Counted from the stretch's first letter, positions 29,716 through 39,238 are shown. The stretch: 64,000 nt of DNA from Clostridiales bacterium Firm_11 (GCA_001604105.1 LVAQ01000012.1:70680-134679); one strand, 5' to 3'. Made by a program: numbers and translations. Notes: a model not told the origin generated them from the letters alone.

Positions 29716-30666
29716 TTAAAAAAGCGCGCTATCCGGCTCCAGTTTACGGGCAAGCCAGTTGACCACCATGATGAACAGGAATCCCAATACCGATTGGAAC
29801 ATGCCCGTGGCGGCGCTCATGCCGTAGTTGCGCAGCATCCGCATCATGCGGTACACGTAGGTATCGATTACATCGGTGGTCTTAAACAGCAGACTATTAT
29901 CGCCCACCAGCGCGTAGATCATGCCGAAATCCCCATAGAAAATGCGTCCCACGCCAAACAGTGTCATCAGGATGATCGTCGGCTTGAGGATGGGGATTGT
30001 AATACGGAAGATTTTTTGCAGCCGGGTCGCGCCATCGATATCCGCCGCCTCATAGATTTGGGGGTCAATGCCCACGATGGTCGCGATGTACACAATCGCC
30101 CCATACCCCGCACCCTGCCAAATACGCAGGAACACCAGCAGCGTTGGCCACACGGCGGCGTTGGCGTAAAAATCCACCGGGTAGCCCATGCGGGCGAGCC
30201 ATTTGGCAAGCATGCCTGTGGTGGGGTCGATAAACGCATCCAGGAAAAGGGCGATTACCGTCCAGGACACAAAGTTGGGAAGGATCGATATCGATTGCGT
30301 GATGCGCTTGAATCCGCGGCTGCGTACTTCGCTGAATAAAACGGCGAGGAAGACGCTCATCAGCGTCGTAAACAGGATGAACAGTATATTCAGGAAAAGT
30401 GTGTTCCCCGTTACCCGCCAGATATCGCCTGTTTGAAACAGAAACTTGAAATTATCAACGCCGTTAAAACGGGAACCGAAGATGCCGTAGCGCATTGAGT
30501 AATCCTGAAAGGCTATCACCAAACCGCCCATGGGCACATAGCTGAACACGAAAAAGAACAATATGCCGGGCAGCGTGAGCAAATACAGGAAACCATTCTG
30601 CTTCATCTCCCGCAGAAAGCGCTGTTTGGGGATCGGCTTGGGCACAGCCGTGTTGCTTTGCGGCAT
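29716..30666 (-). CDS. Sugar ABC transporter permease, LplB type
   Basis: A 316-residue permease with about six membrane segments (first FLYLLTLPGILFFFVFSY, about 26-43). The segment DYSMRYGIFGSRFNGVDNFKFLF and the coupling motif YEAADIDGATRLQKIFRITIP are typical of LplB. It is the first gene of the polysaccharide operon. The ATG at 30666 follows GGGGAGG; the frame runs 78 codons further upstream without similarity. Confidence 0.93.
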   Translation of the reverse strand: MPQSNTAVPKPIPKQRFLREMKQNGFLYLLTLPGILFFFVFSYVPMGGLVIAFQDYSMRYGIFGSRFNGVDNFKFLFQTGDIWRVTGNTLFLNILFILFTTLMSVFLAVLFSEVRSRGFKRITQSISILPNFVSWTVIALFLDAFIDPTTGMLAKWLARMGYPVDFYANAAVWPTLLVFLRIWQGAGYGAIVYIATIVGIDPQIYEAADIDGATRLQKIFRITIPILKPTIILMTLFGVGRIFYGDFGMIYALVGDNSLLFKTTDVIDTYVYRMMRMLRNYGMSAATGMFQSVLGFLFIMVVNWLARKLEPDSALF

Positions 30667-30696
30667 CCATCGCACCTCCCCTTGTTTGATGTCATT

Positions 30697-30725
30697 ATTG
30701 TAAGGGAACCCACCAATGCCTACAA
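30697..30725 (-). promoter_or_regulatory. Candidate promoter of the polysaccharide operon
   Basis: On the minus strand TTGTAG (complement 30720-30725) and TACAAT (complement 30697-30702) are exactly 17 bases apart, about 30 bases before the LplB start. The remaining space up to the AraC gene at 31017 shows no gene. Confidence 0.6.
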
Positions 30726-31017
30726 GTTCAAATAAACGTACCGCGGCCATTTGCGCAAATATGCACATGGCCGCGGTATCGCGAAGGCTGGATTCAGGGA
30801 TGCTGCCGATGCTTTGGCGGGCTTGCCGTGTGTAAAAAAGCGCAGGTGCACACGCGCCCCCGCAAACCGTTCCCTGCCATCTCACGGGAAAGGCGCGCAT
30901 CCCGTGTGTGCGGGATGCGCGCCTGCGCTGGTATTTGGTTGTTCATGCCGCCCACGTTCGCTGCCTGCGCTGCAAGCTTTTTAGCATCAAGATATTTGTA
31001 TAACGCAGTTCGTGCGC

Positions 31018-32220
31018 TTACTCGCTGCCGTCCTTGGCGGGCACAGGCGCGCGCTGTTTTGCGCCGATCCCCGCGCGGTATTCAAAGGCGGTTTTTCCCG
31101 TGTGCTTTTTGAACACTGCGTAAAAGTAGCGGCTTTCGGTAAACCCCACTTTTTCGCTGATCTCCCTTGCGGTCAGCTCGGTTTCGCGCAGCAGACGGCA
31201 GGCCGTTGTCATCCGCAGGTTGAGCAGATAATCCTTGGGCGAGCCCAGTCCGTTTTCGCGAAACAGCACGCGCACCGTGTTGGTGGAAAGCTTCACATGC
31301 TCGGCTATGGCGTTGATGCTCAGATCCGGATTGGTAAAATTGAGCGCCAGATAGGCAAGGATCGCTTCCATTTGTTCTTTGTGCCTGTCCAGTGTGCCCC
31401 TGCGGGCGCCGCGCTCCATGCCCGCGATGCCAAACCCATGCACAACGCGTAACTGCTGGCCGTAGTGGTCACACTCACCCAATGCGGTATAGGCGCCGAT
31501 CAAATCACACTCCGCCTGCAGGATGGGCGGCATGGCGCGATAGAGCTCCATCAACAGGTGTACGGCCGCCGCCTGCCCAAACTGTACGCTCTGCGTATAC
31601 ACCGCCGAGAAGAACAGGGACAGCCGCCGTTCAAACTCGGCGGTATCCGCACGGGTGAAGGCGTCGATTACCGCGTGGTGTTCATCCTCCGGATAGGGAG
31701 GCGTTGCGCCCACGCGCATGGCGATGCTTTCATACAGGATATCCTGCCCGGGGCCAAATACCATGCGGTACCGCGTGGCGATATGCGCGTTGCGCAGGCT
31801 TTCCGGCACATCCAGGGGCGATATGGCATGGGTGCCCACCCCGATGGTCAGGTTCAGGCCAAAATCCTTCTCCATGGCGGCGCGCAGCTTTTCGATGGGG
31901 GCAAACAGGGAAATGGGGTTAATAAAATCCTCGCGTACCAGCACCACCACCACATACGCTTCGCTGCCAAGGCAGCAATAGGCATGTTCAAACGTCTTTG
32001 CGCAGAGGTTGAGCAGCTCGCGTTTTGCATGATACATTTGCTCCATACTCAGGCGGTTGAGCTGCCTGCGGTATTCATCCACCCGCACGACGATGGCGAG
32101 GTAGCGGCAGTTTTCCGCACAGGGGATATCCGCGGCCAGCAGCGCAAGCCGCTGGTCTTCCGGCGTCGCAAAAGCGCCCGTAACCCAGCGGTGGATGAGC
32201 AGTTCACGATCCTCGCCCAT
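31018..32220 (-). CDS. AraC-family transcriptional regulator
   Basis: A 400-residue regulator. The C-terminal ~100 residues hold two helix-turn-helix motifs: LSINAIAEHVKLSTNTVRVLF and AREISEKVGFTESRYFYAVFKKHTGKTAFEYR. The N-terminal ~290 residues have no AraC cupin; parts such as AMEKDFGLNLTIGVGTHAISP resemble the degenerate nucleotidyl-cyclase-like domain found in YesN-type regulators. It has no phosphoreceiver domain or membrane segment. Lying directly upstream of the transporter-hydrolase operon in the same direction, it probably senses the imported sugar and activates that operon. Confidence 0.88.
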   Translation of the reverse strand: MGEDRELLIHRWVTGAFATPEDQRLALLAADIPCAENCRYLAIVVRVDEYRRQLNRLSMEQMYHAKRELLNLCAKTFEHAYCCLGSEAYVVVVLVREDFINPISLFAPIEKLRAAMEKDFGLNLTIGVGTHAISPLDVPESLRNAHIATRYRMVFGPGQDILYESIAMRVGATPPYPEDEHHAVIDAFTRADTAEFERRLSLFFSAVYTQSVQFGQAAAVHLLMELYRAMPPILQAECDLIGAYTALGECDHYGQQLRVVHGFGIAGMERGARRGTLDRHKEQMEAILAYLALNFTNPDLSINAIAEHVKLSTNTVRVLFRENGLGSPKDYLLNLRMTTACRLLRETELTAREISEKVGFTESRYFYAVFKKHTGKTAFEYRAGIGAKQRAPVPAKDGSE

Positions 32221-32932
32221 ACGCCTGCCGCCCCCTTTGTGGTGCCTGATGGTTCATTCTATATCCTATGAACGGGACGCGTCAAGAATGATATCGGGGG
32301 GGCGCCTGCGCAGCCATGCCGCACAGGGCGGCTTTGCCTGTGGGTAATGCCCGTGTTGTGCAGGGAATGCTGTGGAGACTGTGTAACGAGCAGCGCTGAT
32401 TACCTGCTTTTGCATCAATAAAAGCATACGGTTCTGTTTCATCTGTGCATTCTTAGCGCGCCAAATCGAATGCACGTACATTGCTGCTGAGGGCTTATCA
32501 GGAAACGAACCGCCCTTTCAATTGTATAAGTGGTTATGCAGGCTGTATCAGCATTCGTGTACACAATGCCGTATTCTCATGGGACAGGGGGTATCACATG
32601 CCTGTTTTCAAGCTATTGCATCACAGGAGGATCCCGTAATACGCCCGCTGCATTCTGCTGATCGTTTTGAAACCATCAAAATGTTGTAATTGTAAACGAC
32701 AGTAAATTGGAGTAAACTGAATAAATCAGGATGGGTCGCACGAGTGGTTGGCTGCCCTCATTGCCGAATGTGAATCAAACGGAATTGTACGACGCTTCGT
32801 GCAAACCGCATGACGAAACGACGAAGGCTACCTATACGATCCAAGATCATAATTGAAAATTGCCAACGGGTTATTCCTGGAAGAGGCACAACGAATGGCC
32901 CTATCACTTAACGTAGCCGCGGAGGTGGATAT
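32221..32932. other. Long AT-richer intergenic region
   Basis: About 710 bases between the divergent AraC and glycosyltransferase genes. Base composition shifts to AT-rich near 32,500, where the glycosyltransferase island begins. No gene or RNA was recognised; a possible promoter is listed separately. Confidence 0.5.
32690..32718 (+). promoter_or_regulatory. Possible promoter for the glycosyltransferase fusion gene
   Basis: TTGTAA (32690-32695) and TAAACT (32713-32718) are 17 bases apart. The leader to the start codon would be about 210 bases. The region is AT-rich, so chance matches are likely. Confidence 0.35.
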
Positions 32933-35080
32933 ATGCGTACGCATGTTGCAGTATCTTTCATCATTCCAGTATATAACGTTGAACACTATCTGAGGCAATG
33001 CTTGGATAGCGTCGTTCATCAAACGCTTCAAGAGATTGAGATCATCTGTGTTGATGATGGCTCTACGGATGGGTCGGCGGCTATCCTCGATGAATATGCT
33101 ACAAAGGATCCCCGTATCCATATTATCCGGCAGAGGAATCAATACGCCGGTGTGGCGCGAAACCATGGCATGAAACACGCTATCGGCGAGTACTTGTACT
33201 TTATGGATTCAGATGACTACGCTGATCTTACATTAGCGGAGAAAGCTTACGCGTGCGCTACAGGAACGAATGCGGATGTCGTTTTATTTGGAGGGGAAGG
33301 CTTTTCGAATGATAGCGGCACGGTGGTCAATATGCCACACCTACTTCGAACGCCGCTGATCCCTGCAAAGCAGCCATTTTGCGCCAGGGATATCCCGAAC
33401 GACATTTTTCAAATTGTAACCGGCGCGCCGTGGAGCAAACTGTTCCGGCGTCAGTTTATCCAGCGAGAGAAACTCCTTTATCAGCCGCTTCACAATTCCA
33501 ATGACGCTTATTTTGTTTATATGGCCATTGTGCTGGCCGAGAGAATCGCCACCCTTAGGGAGAAACTGATTCATTACCGGAGAGGACTCAAAACCAGCCT
33601 TCAAAACACCAGAAGCAAGCATCCTTTTTCATTTGCCAGAGCGCATAACGCCATCAAGAAGTCGCTATATCGCAGGGGGGTATACCTGACGTATCAAAGA
33701 AGCTTTAACAAGAGAATTATTGACTGCATCGCACATTTCAAATCAAAGGTTCCACCCGAATTGTATTCAAACAAAGCGTTGATGAAGATAGAAGCAGGCC
33801 TGCTCTCGGATAGGATCCAAATAGAGATGTTTTTCACGCGAATCACGACTTGTATGCAGGTGAAGAAAGCGTGGGAAAACCTGTGGAGAGGCGATCATTA
33901 CTTCATAATAAAAGTTTGCCGGAGGGTTGGAAACATTTGCAAGGATGGCGTATCTTTAGTTGGTCGTGTAGTTGCATTTTCGGCGAGAAAAGTCCGTGGT
34001 TTTTTCAAATGCCTAGCGGAACATGGGATACTTTATACAGCTCGCAGAATACTGGTGCATCTGCATATCGCCAAAGAAACGCAAGGGAAGTCGGATAACA
34101 GCGAACGGGCGACAAACGCTCATGAGATTATAAAAATAAAACCGAACACAAAGCTCAACGACGATGGAACTGGGGTGCAGGTACGCAAACGGGATTATTA
34201 TTACTGGCTGAACTTACCTGAAAGCGAGTATGCAGAGGCGCTGAAGGCACTGTTCAAATCGAAAACGAATTCAGATTTAAATCTGGAGAACCCCAGAACA
34301 TATAATGAAAAAATCCAGTGGATTAAGCTTTATGAGGCAAATCCACTCAAGATAAAATGCACTGACAAGTACGGGGTTCGTGACTATGTGCGTTCTGTGA
34401 TTGGCGATCGGTATTTGATACCGCTGATTGGCGTTTGGGATAATGTCGACAGCATTGATTTTGACAGTCTGCCAAACAGGTTTGTGCTTAAAGCGACACA
34501 TGGATGCGGCTGGAATATCGTTGTTCAGGACAAGGCGATACTGGACATCCATCAGACGAAAGAGATGCTATCGCGATGGTTGAGACGTGTTTATGCTTAC
34601 TACACTTTGGAATTGCATTACCTAACCATACCGCCCAGAATCATTGCCGAGGAGTATTTGGAAGGGCCGGATGGGGACTTGTTTGATTATAAAGTGTGGT
34701 GTTTTGGCGGCAAAGCATACTTTGTACACGTTGTCGTGGAAAGACAACATGGCCTTAAAAAAGCATTTTACAACCTGAAATGGAATAGACTCCCCATTAC
34801 TTACAATCATCCGCAATATGAAAAAGAAGTGAAAAGACCCGCCAAACTGGAAGAGTTGGTGGCTGTGGCAGAAGCATTAGCCAAGCCATTCAACCATGTC
34901 AGAGTAGACTTATACGTCCTTGAAAATGGAGACATTAAAGTGGGTGAAATGACCTTTACGTCAGCATCAGGTTTTTGCAATTGGTCCTCAGAGAAGCTCA
35001 ATCGATCGCTTGGCAGGCTTCTACATATTGGCGCTCAAAGCAACGAATCGCAAGTAACAACCCCACCCGATGAAGCGTAA
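32933..35080 (+). CDS. Family 2 glycosyltransferase fused to a TupA-like ATP-grasp domain
   Basis: A 715-residue fusion. Residues about 6-240 are a GT-A family 2 transferase: VSFIIPVYNVEHYLRQCLDS, the nucleotide-binding VDDGSTDGS and the metal-binding MDSDDY. Residues about 240-410 are a basic helical linker. Residues about 425-700 resemble TupA-like ATP-grasp proteins: NPRTYNEKIQWIKLYEANPLK, CTDKYGVRDYVRSVIGDRYL, KATHGCGWNIVV, DYKVWCFGGKAYFVHVV and a final metal/ATP site VRVDLYVLENGDIKVGEMTF. Such proteins occur in capsule and teichuronopeptide loci. It would build and modify a surface glycan in the cytoplasm. The ATG follows GGAGGTGG. AT-rich codon use differs from the rest of the window. 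Confidence 0.87.
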   Translation: MRTHVAVSFIIPVYNVEHYLRQCLDSVVHQTLQEIEIICVDDGSTDGSAAILDEYATKDPRIHIIRQRNQYAGVARNHGMKHAIGEYLYFMDSDDYADLTLAEKAYACATGTNADVVLFGGEGFSNDSGTVVNMPHLLRTPLIPAKQPFCARDIPNDIFQIVTGAPWSKLFRRQFIQREKLLYQPLHNSNDAYFVYMAIVLAERIATLREKLIHYRRGLKTSLQNTRSKHPFSFARAHNAIKKSLYRRGVYLTYQRSFNKRIIDCIAHFKSKVPPELYSNKALMKIEAGLLSDRIQIEMFFTRITTCMQVKKAWENLWRGDHYFIIKVCRRVGNICKDGVSLVGRVVAFSARKVRGFFKCLAEHGILYTARRILVHLHIAKETQGKSDNSERATNAHEIIKIKPNTKLNDDGTGVQVRKRDYYYWLNLPESEYAEALKALFKSKTNSDLNLENPRTYNEKIQWIKLYEANPLKIKCTDKYGVRDYVRSVIGDRYLIPLIGVWDNVDSIDFDSLPNRFVLKATHGCGWNIVVQDKAILDIHQTKEMLSRWLRRVYAYYTLELHYLTIPPRIIAEEYLEGPDGDLFDYKVWCFGGKAYFVHVVVERQHGLKKAFYNLKWNRLPITYNHPQYEKEVKRPAKLEELVAVAEALAKPFNHVRVDLYVLENGDIKVGEMTFTSASGFCNWSSEKLNRSLGRLLHIGAQSNESQVTTPPDEA

Positions 35081-35295
35081 CGCCTGTGCGTTTCCTTTCG
35101 AACAAGCATGTTAAGATTGAGCCTGGATTACAGGGATAATCAAGAGACCTCATTATACCTTGTTCACAGGATGCAGCAATCATAGAACAGAGCAAAACTT
35201 TGGTCGGAGGAACTGTGAAAGATACGCTCAACAAGCTGCAGGATAAGGGCACGTCAAATTCTGGATTGCGCACTGGATTGCTGCGAGCGTTTGCT

Positions 35296-36918
35296 TCAGG
35301 ATTTTGGAATCCGCAGAATCAATATCGTTGGGCCGCTTAACGCTTCAGGATTGTAGTTGAATAGATCCCGTATTCGGTTACCAATATTTATGACAGCCCA
35401 ACTGCTTTTAACCGGGACACTTGGTGAAAATGCCTTTACAAGCTCGCATTGAAGACGTATTGCATCATATAGAGCCACTCGTGAGGTATATCTCTTGGCC
35501 TCGGCGTAGTATCTATCGTACATGAAACTCGACAGTATAATGTACGAAGCATCCTGTTTCTCGTTGGTAACGGTTAGGTTTCCGTTTTCATTTCGTGCAA
35601 GGGGAACAACCCCAAACCTCTGCAACAAGAAAGGCGTATAACCATCATAGACTGTGATATCCTCTGATATGCCATTCTGGTTACAAAAAGTCAGGGCAGC
35701 AATTCTCGTATCCTTAAGCAGCTTGTTTGCTGTATCACTGATGCCCGATAAAAATATATTCGTACAGATGACCCCGATCCAAAGCGCCAGAGTTATGCTG
35801 AGGATTTTTTTGAAAACATGATTTGCTTGCACGATTGACTGTGCCTTATCTATAGAATCTACTGCCATGCGCATCCCAAGCGCAATGGTAAATACCATGA
35901 AGATGTAGATTGGCATACCCCAGCGTTCCCAGTGCAATGCCAGCGCGCTTGTCATCACCCAGAACAGCAAGCCCAGTAGCAAAGAGATATACCTTTTATG
36001 TTTTGACCATAGAGCATTAAAAATGCCTATTAGCATGAAGGGAAAAGCCTCCCAACCCATCTTGCTAAAGAATGTCGTTAAATAATACCAGAAATTACCT
36101 ATGAAACCAAGCCCGTCAGCGCCTGGGTGATTGGTTCTTGCTTCCTGCTGCAGGGTTGAGATCGTCTGTGAAAGGTTTGTGAACAAATTTGGCGCCATAA
36201 AAAAGGATGTGGCGAGTATAATCAACATTGCCATTGAGCCATATGTGAGGATATTCCCATACTTTTTGTTTCGTATGCTTTGATAACAGATGATAATGGC
36301 AATCCATAGGCAACATATGGCACATGTATACTTGATTGTAATGCCTAATCCGATGAAGACACTCATGGCCGCGATTTTTCCGGTTGTAGGTTTTTCAAGG
36401 AATAGAATCGAGGTGTAGGCAATAAGCATAACCATAAAGGTTAGCACAACATCCGGCGTGGCATAAGCCGAATGCTCAATAAAAGCAGGATAGCAGGTAA
36501 TGAGTACGGCGCCAATTAGCCCTGAGCCTTTCTTCAATCGCTCAAGAAGCATGTAGCCCAAAGGAATCATCAAAACGCCAAATACTGTTGTAAAACCCCT
36601 GGCGATTAAGTAAAACGCCATTTTGTGTTCGGCAAAAGCCACATCCGCACTTACGCGATATCGAATAAAAGAAACCACTTGGAACAGTATTGCACAACCT
36701 TTAATTTCAAAATGGTCAGGTCTATTATAAACGTTTGCCTCCCACGAGCTTCTCCGAATCATATCAATGGCGCTCTCCACAATCGTATGCTCATCGGGAT
36801 GCAGCGCATGAGGATAGCCCCAATAACAATTGACAAGGCGAATGACAGCGCCAAAAAGCATCAATGCTCCAATAATCACAATGATTTGCTTGTTCAGGCG
36901 CCTATGAATCAATCTCAT
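35296..36918 (-). CDS. GT-C membrane glycosyltransferase (GT39/ArnT-like)
   Basis: A 540-residue multispanning protein with around 10-12 hydrophobic segments. The first membrane segment is followed by HALHPDEHTIVESA, the acidic loop motif of GT39/PMT/ArnT-like transferases that use polyprenyl-phosphate sugars. The C-terminal ~130 residues form a soluble extracytoplasmic domain. It likely transfers a sugar to a surface glycan or protein outside the membrane. The ATG follows GGAGGT. It is convergent with the GT2-TupA gene, has the same AT-rich composition, and no other glycan genes are near. Confidence 0.82.
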   Translation of the reverse strand: MRLIHRRLNKQIIVIIGALMLFGAVIRLVNCYWGYPHALHPDEHTIVESAIDMIRRSSWEANVYNRPDHFEIKGCAILFQVVSFIRYRVSADVAFAEHKMAFYLIARGFTTVFGVLMIPLGYMLLERLKKGSGLIGAVLITCYPAFIEHSAYATPDVVLTFMVMLIAYTSILFLEKPTTGKIAAMSVFIGLGITIKYTCAICCLWIAIIICYQSIRNKKYGNILTYGSMAMLIILATSFFMAPNLFTNLSQTISTLQQEARTNHPGADGLGFIGNFWYYLTTFFSKMGWEAFPFMLIGIFNALWSKHKRYISLLLGLLFWVMTSALALHWERWGMPIYIFMVFTIALGMRMAVDSIDKAQSIVQANHVFKKILSITLALWIGVICTNIFLSGISDTANKLLKDTRIAALTFCNQNGISEDITVYDGYTPFLLQRFGVVPLARNENGNLTVTNEKQDASYIILSSFMYDRYYAEAKRYTSRVALYDAIRLQCELVKAFSPSVPVKSSWAVINIGNRIRDLFNYNPEALSGPTILILRIPKS

Positions 36919-37430
36919 GTAAGCGTACCTCCAAGCCTCTTGTTTCTGTGTGTTATCGCAAGGTAACGATTGCCCATAATTCTACACGATGATGATTCGC
37001 CTGTAAAGGCTGCGCCAGATTGCGATAAAAGCATAGGGCATCACATTTAATAATAAGCTTTCGTATGATACTAATTTGTTTTGCTGCTGATGGTTACATC
37101 AAAACGAAAGTGAGGATTTGCTGATATGGTTTTGACACATCAGTTTGTAAGGTTATTCAGTTTCAAGCATAACAAACGGTATTCATAATGTTGATGGTTG
37201 AAACACTAAACCCGGTATTCACCTATACTCAGCCTAATAAATGACACCGCTGCAAAGCCTAGTATGGCTACGTTTTAGCGTGAGCAAAGATTTGAATTCA
37301 CGAATTTAAGCTTGTCTACTTCCTTGACAGAGGTAGATTTTCAACAGGATTTTTGACTTGTTTTCCACTGACGAACCGCAGCCAACCAACCTGTTTTTGC
37401 CTTTGACTGCGCGCTTTTGTTAAAGCAAAA
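36919..37430. other. AT-rich intergenic region next to tRNA-Arg
   Basis: About 510 bases with no recognised gene. It is the AT-rich border between the glycosyltransferase island and the tRNA-Arg gene. No integrase or clear attachment-site repeat of the tRNA 3' end was found in it. Confidence 0.5.
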
Positions 37431-37460
37431 ACCCGCCTGAAATCCATATTTCAAGCGGGT
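37431..37460 (-). terminator. Terminator of the tRNA-Arg gene
   Basis: ACCCGCCTGAAAT (37431-37443) pairs with ATTTCAAGCGGGT (37448-37460) with one G-T pair around a four-base loop; on the minus strand it is followed by TTTTGCTTT, five bases after the tRNA. Confidence 0.9.
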
Positions 37461-37465
37461 TTCCT

Positions 37466-37542
37466 TGGTGAGCCTGGCGGGATTCGAACCCACGACCTTT
37501 TGATTCGTAGTCAAACACTCTATCCAGCTGAGCTACAGGCCC
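37466..37542 (-). tRNA. tRNA-Arg (anticodon ACG)
   Basis: The minus strand folds as a 77-base cloverleaf including encoded CCA. Acceptor strands are GGGCCTG and CAGGCTC, the D arm contains AGCTCAGCTGGATAGAG, the anticodon stem-loop is TTTGA-CTACGAA-TCAAA, giving anticodon ACG, and the T arm contains GGTTCGAATCC. A terminator follows. Confidence 0.97.
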
Positions 37543-37982
37543 ATGCAAACGGTACGTCCCGATGCAGCCTAATAATAATAGCAGGTGGTTGCTCAAAATG
37601 CAAGTCTTTTTTTTCGCCTCCCTGTCGATTTTGTGGAAGGCAAATTGCAGCGTCGTCACCCTGCCGCAGCAGGAAACCCTGATGATTCTTTGCTGGGATC
37701 AGGCTTTGTAGCCAAAATGCCTTTGCAGGCAGCGGTTTGTCTAATGCTTATTATCGCTGCGGGACGCCTGTTTGTGCCCGCCAGCGTCCAAAACCCTTTG
37801 TATGATAGCGCACTTCAATCATCGAACCATCGTGCCTTCTGGCGGCGGTTTATCCCTGCCGCAGCCGCCCCGCATGCCATCGCGCCGCCAGTTCCCCTTG
37901 TGTGTTAAGCGCCAGTGCGTTATAATACCCATCATTACAGCCGCGCGTTGATTTGGCCGGTTGTTATGAAGGGAGCGGCACC
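37543..37982. other. Intergenic region between tRNA-Arg and azlC
   Basis: About 440 bases with no gene recognised. It should hold the tRNA promoter (AT-rich TATTATTATTAG on the minus strand near 37570) and contains the azlC promoter listed separately. Confidence 0.45.
37898..37926 (+). promoter_or_regulatory. Promoter of azlCD
   Basis: TTGTGT (37898-37903), a 17-base spacer and a perfect TATAAT (37921-37926), about 57 bases before the azlC start. Confidence 0.65.
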
Positions 37983-38702
37983 ATGAAGGCGTTTCGTTTT
38001 GCGGCGTTGCAAACTGTCCCCATTATCTTTGCGTACCTGTTTGTGGGGCTGGCCAGCGGGCTCTTGCTCAACAAGGCAGGGTATGCCCCGCAGTGGGCGT
38101 TTCTTTCGGCGCTGTTCATCTATGCGGGTTCGATGCAAATCGTTATGGTCACACTCATGACCAGCGGTGTTTCCTTGGCGGTCATCGCAGTGATGACGCT
38201 GCTTATCAACGCGCGTCACATTTTCTATGGCATCAGTTTCATTGAACCGTTTCGCGCCATCGGCAGAGAAAAAGGCAACGCATGGAAATTCCCCTACATG
38301 GCGCTTACCCTGACGGATGAAACGTACTCTCTGCTGGTTTCCCTCAAGGTGCCCGATGGCATCCCGCGCGGAAAGGTGCAGTTCTATATTCTGCTGCTGT
38401 GCCACCTGCTATGGATATTCAGCTGTACGGCGGGCGCTGCATTGGGGCAAATGCTTCCGGTAGATATGACGGGTATTGAGTTTTCGGCGACGGCGCTGTT
38501 TGTGGCGGTGGTGGTAAACCAGTGGCGGGAAGCCAAAACACATCTGCCCGCCATCATCGGAGTATCGAGCGCCATACTGTTTTACTTTGTGCTGGGGCCG
38601 GATCAGCTCATTTTACCCGCACTTTCTGTGAGCGTAATCGCGCTGATGATTTTGAAAGGCCGCGTCGCGCCCGCGCTTGCAAAGGAGGCCGCCCATGACT
38701 GA
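37983..38702 (+). CDS. azlC: AzlC-family branched-chain amino acid exporter, large subunit
   Basis: A 239-residue membrane protein of the AzlC family, with about seven hydrophobic segments. Typical stretches are PIIFAYLFVGLASGLLLNKAG, LFIYAGSMQIVMV and LINARHIFYGISFIEPF. With the small partner AzlD it exports branched-chain amino acids (or analogues). The ATG follows GAAGGGAG and is the family start. It overlaps azlD by eight bases, so the two are co-translated. Confidence 0.93.
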   Translation: MKAFRFAALQTVPIIFAYLFVGLASGLLLNKAGYAPQWAFLSALFIYAGSMQIVMVTLMTSGVSLAVIAVMTLLINARHIFYGISFIEPFRAIGREKGNAWKFPYMALTLTDETYSLLVSLKVPDGIPRGKVQFYILLLCHLLWIFSCTAGAALGQMLPVDMTGIEFSATALFVAVVVNQWREAKTHLPAIIGVSSAILFYFVLGPDQLILPALSVSVIALMILKGRVAPALAKEAAHD

Positions 38703-39027
38703 TGCCCTTATGACCGCCGCCATCATCGGCGTAATCGCCATGATGACCTGGATAACCCGCGCCCTTCCTTACCTGCTGTTCAGCCGCAAAAGCCCTCCGC
38801 CGATGGTCGCCTACCTGGGCGATGTGCTGCCCGCCGCCATCATGATCATTCTGGTTGTATACTGCCTGCGCAACACAGCCTTTGCCACAGCGCCGTATGG
38901 CGCGCCGGAGCTGCTGTCTGTCGCCGTTGTGGCAGCCATGCAGCTTTGGCGAAAGAATCTGCTGTTGAGCATCTTTACCGGCACGGCGTGTTATATGCTG
39001 CTCATCCGCACAGTATTTCCGCTATAA
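38695..39027 (+). CDS. azlD: AzlD-family branched-chain amino acid exporter, small subunit
   Basis: A 110-residue membrane protein with about four hydrophobic segments. MMTWITRALPYLLF near the start is the AzlD signature. It starts inside the end of azlC with its own AGGAGG site. A strong terminator follows nine bases after the stop. Confidence 0.93.
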   Translation: MTDALMTAAIIGVIAMMTWITRALPYLLFSRKSPPPMVAYLGDVLPAAIMIILVVYCLRNTAFATAPYGAPELLSVAVVAAMQLWRKNLLLSIFTGTACYMLLIRTVFPL

Positions 39028-39035
39028 TAGCAAAA

Positions 39036-39068
39036 GCCCCCCGATCCTGCGCATCAGGGGGTTTTTTT
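39036..39068 (+). terminator. Terminator of azlCD
   Basis: CCCCCCGAT pairs with ATCAGGGGG around CCTGCGC, followed by TTTTTTTG. Classic rho-independent form. Confidence 0.93.
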
Positions 39069-39132
39069 GTCTGCTTTCGCACATGAAAACTCGCCGCTGG
39101 GCATGAAAAAGGCGGCGTTCATGCAAAATATC

Positions 39133-39161
39133 TTGCCAAATGACACCGTATTGGCTATGCT
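39133..39161 (+). promoter_or_regulatory. Candidate promoter of the ABC exporter operon
   Basis: TTGCCA (39133-39138), a 17-base spacer and TATGCT (39156-39161), about 78 bases before the ATPase start. Confidence 0.5.
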
Positions 39162-39238
39162 TGCCTAAGCAAGGGGCAAGAAGACGCGGCGCGGCTTGCG
39201 ATCGCCATCCGCCCCGGGACAGAAACAGGGGTGTGTTT

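Noticed and set aside
35215..35340. 41-codon GTG-start frame with GGAGG ahead of it, between the two glycosyltransferases
   Set aside because: No similarity recognised, it overlaps the end of the convergent GT-C gene, and its composition is that of intergenic sequence; a gene remnant is possible but unsupported.
37431..37460. Stem next to tRNA-Arg as an attachment site
   Set aside because: It is a normal rho-independent terminator; no copy of the tRNA 3' end and no integrase was found.
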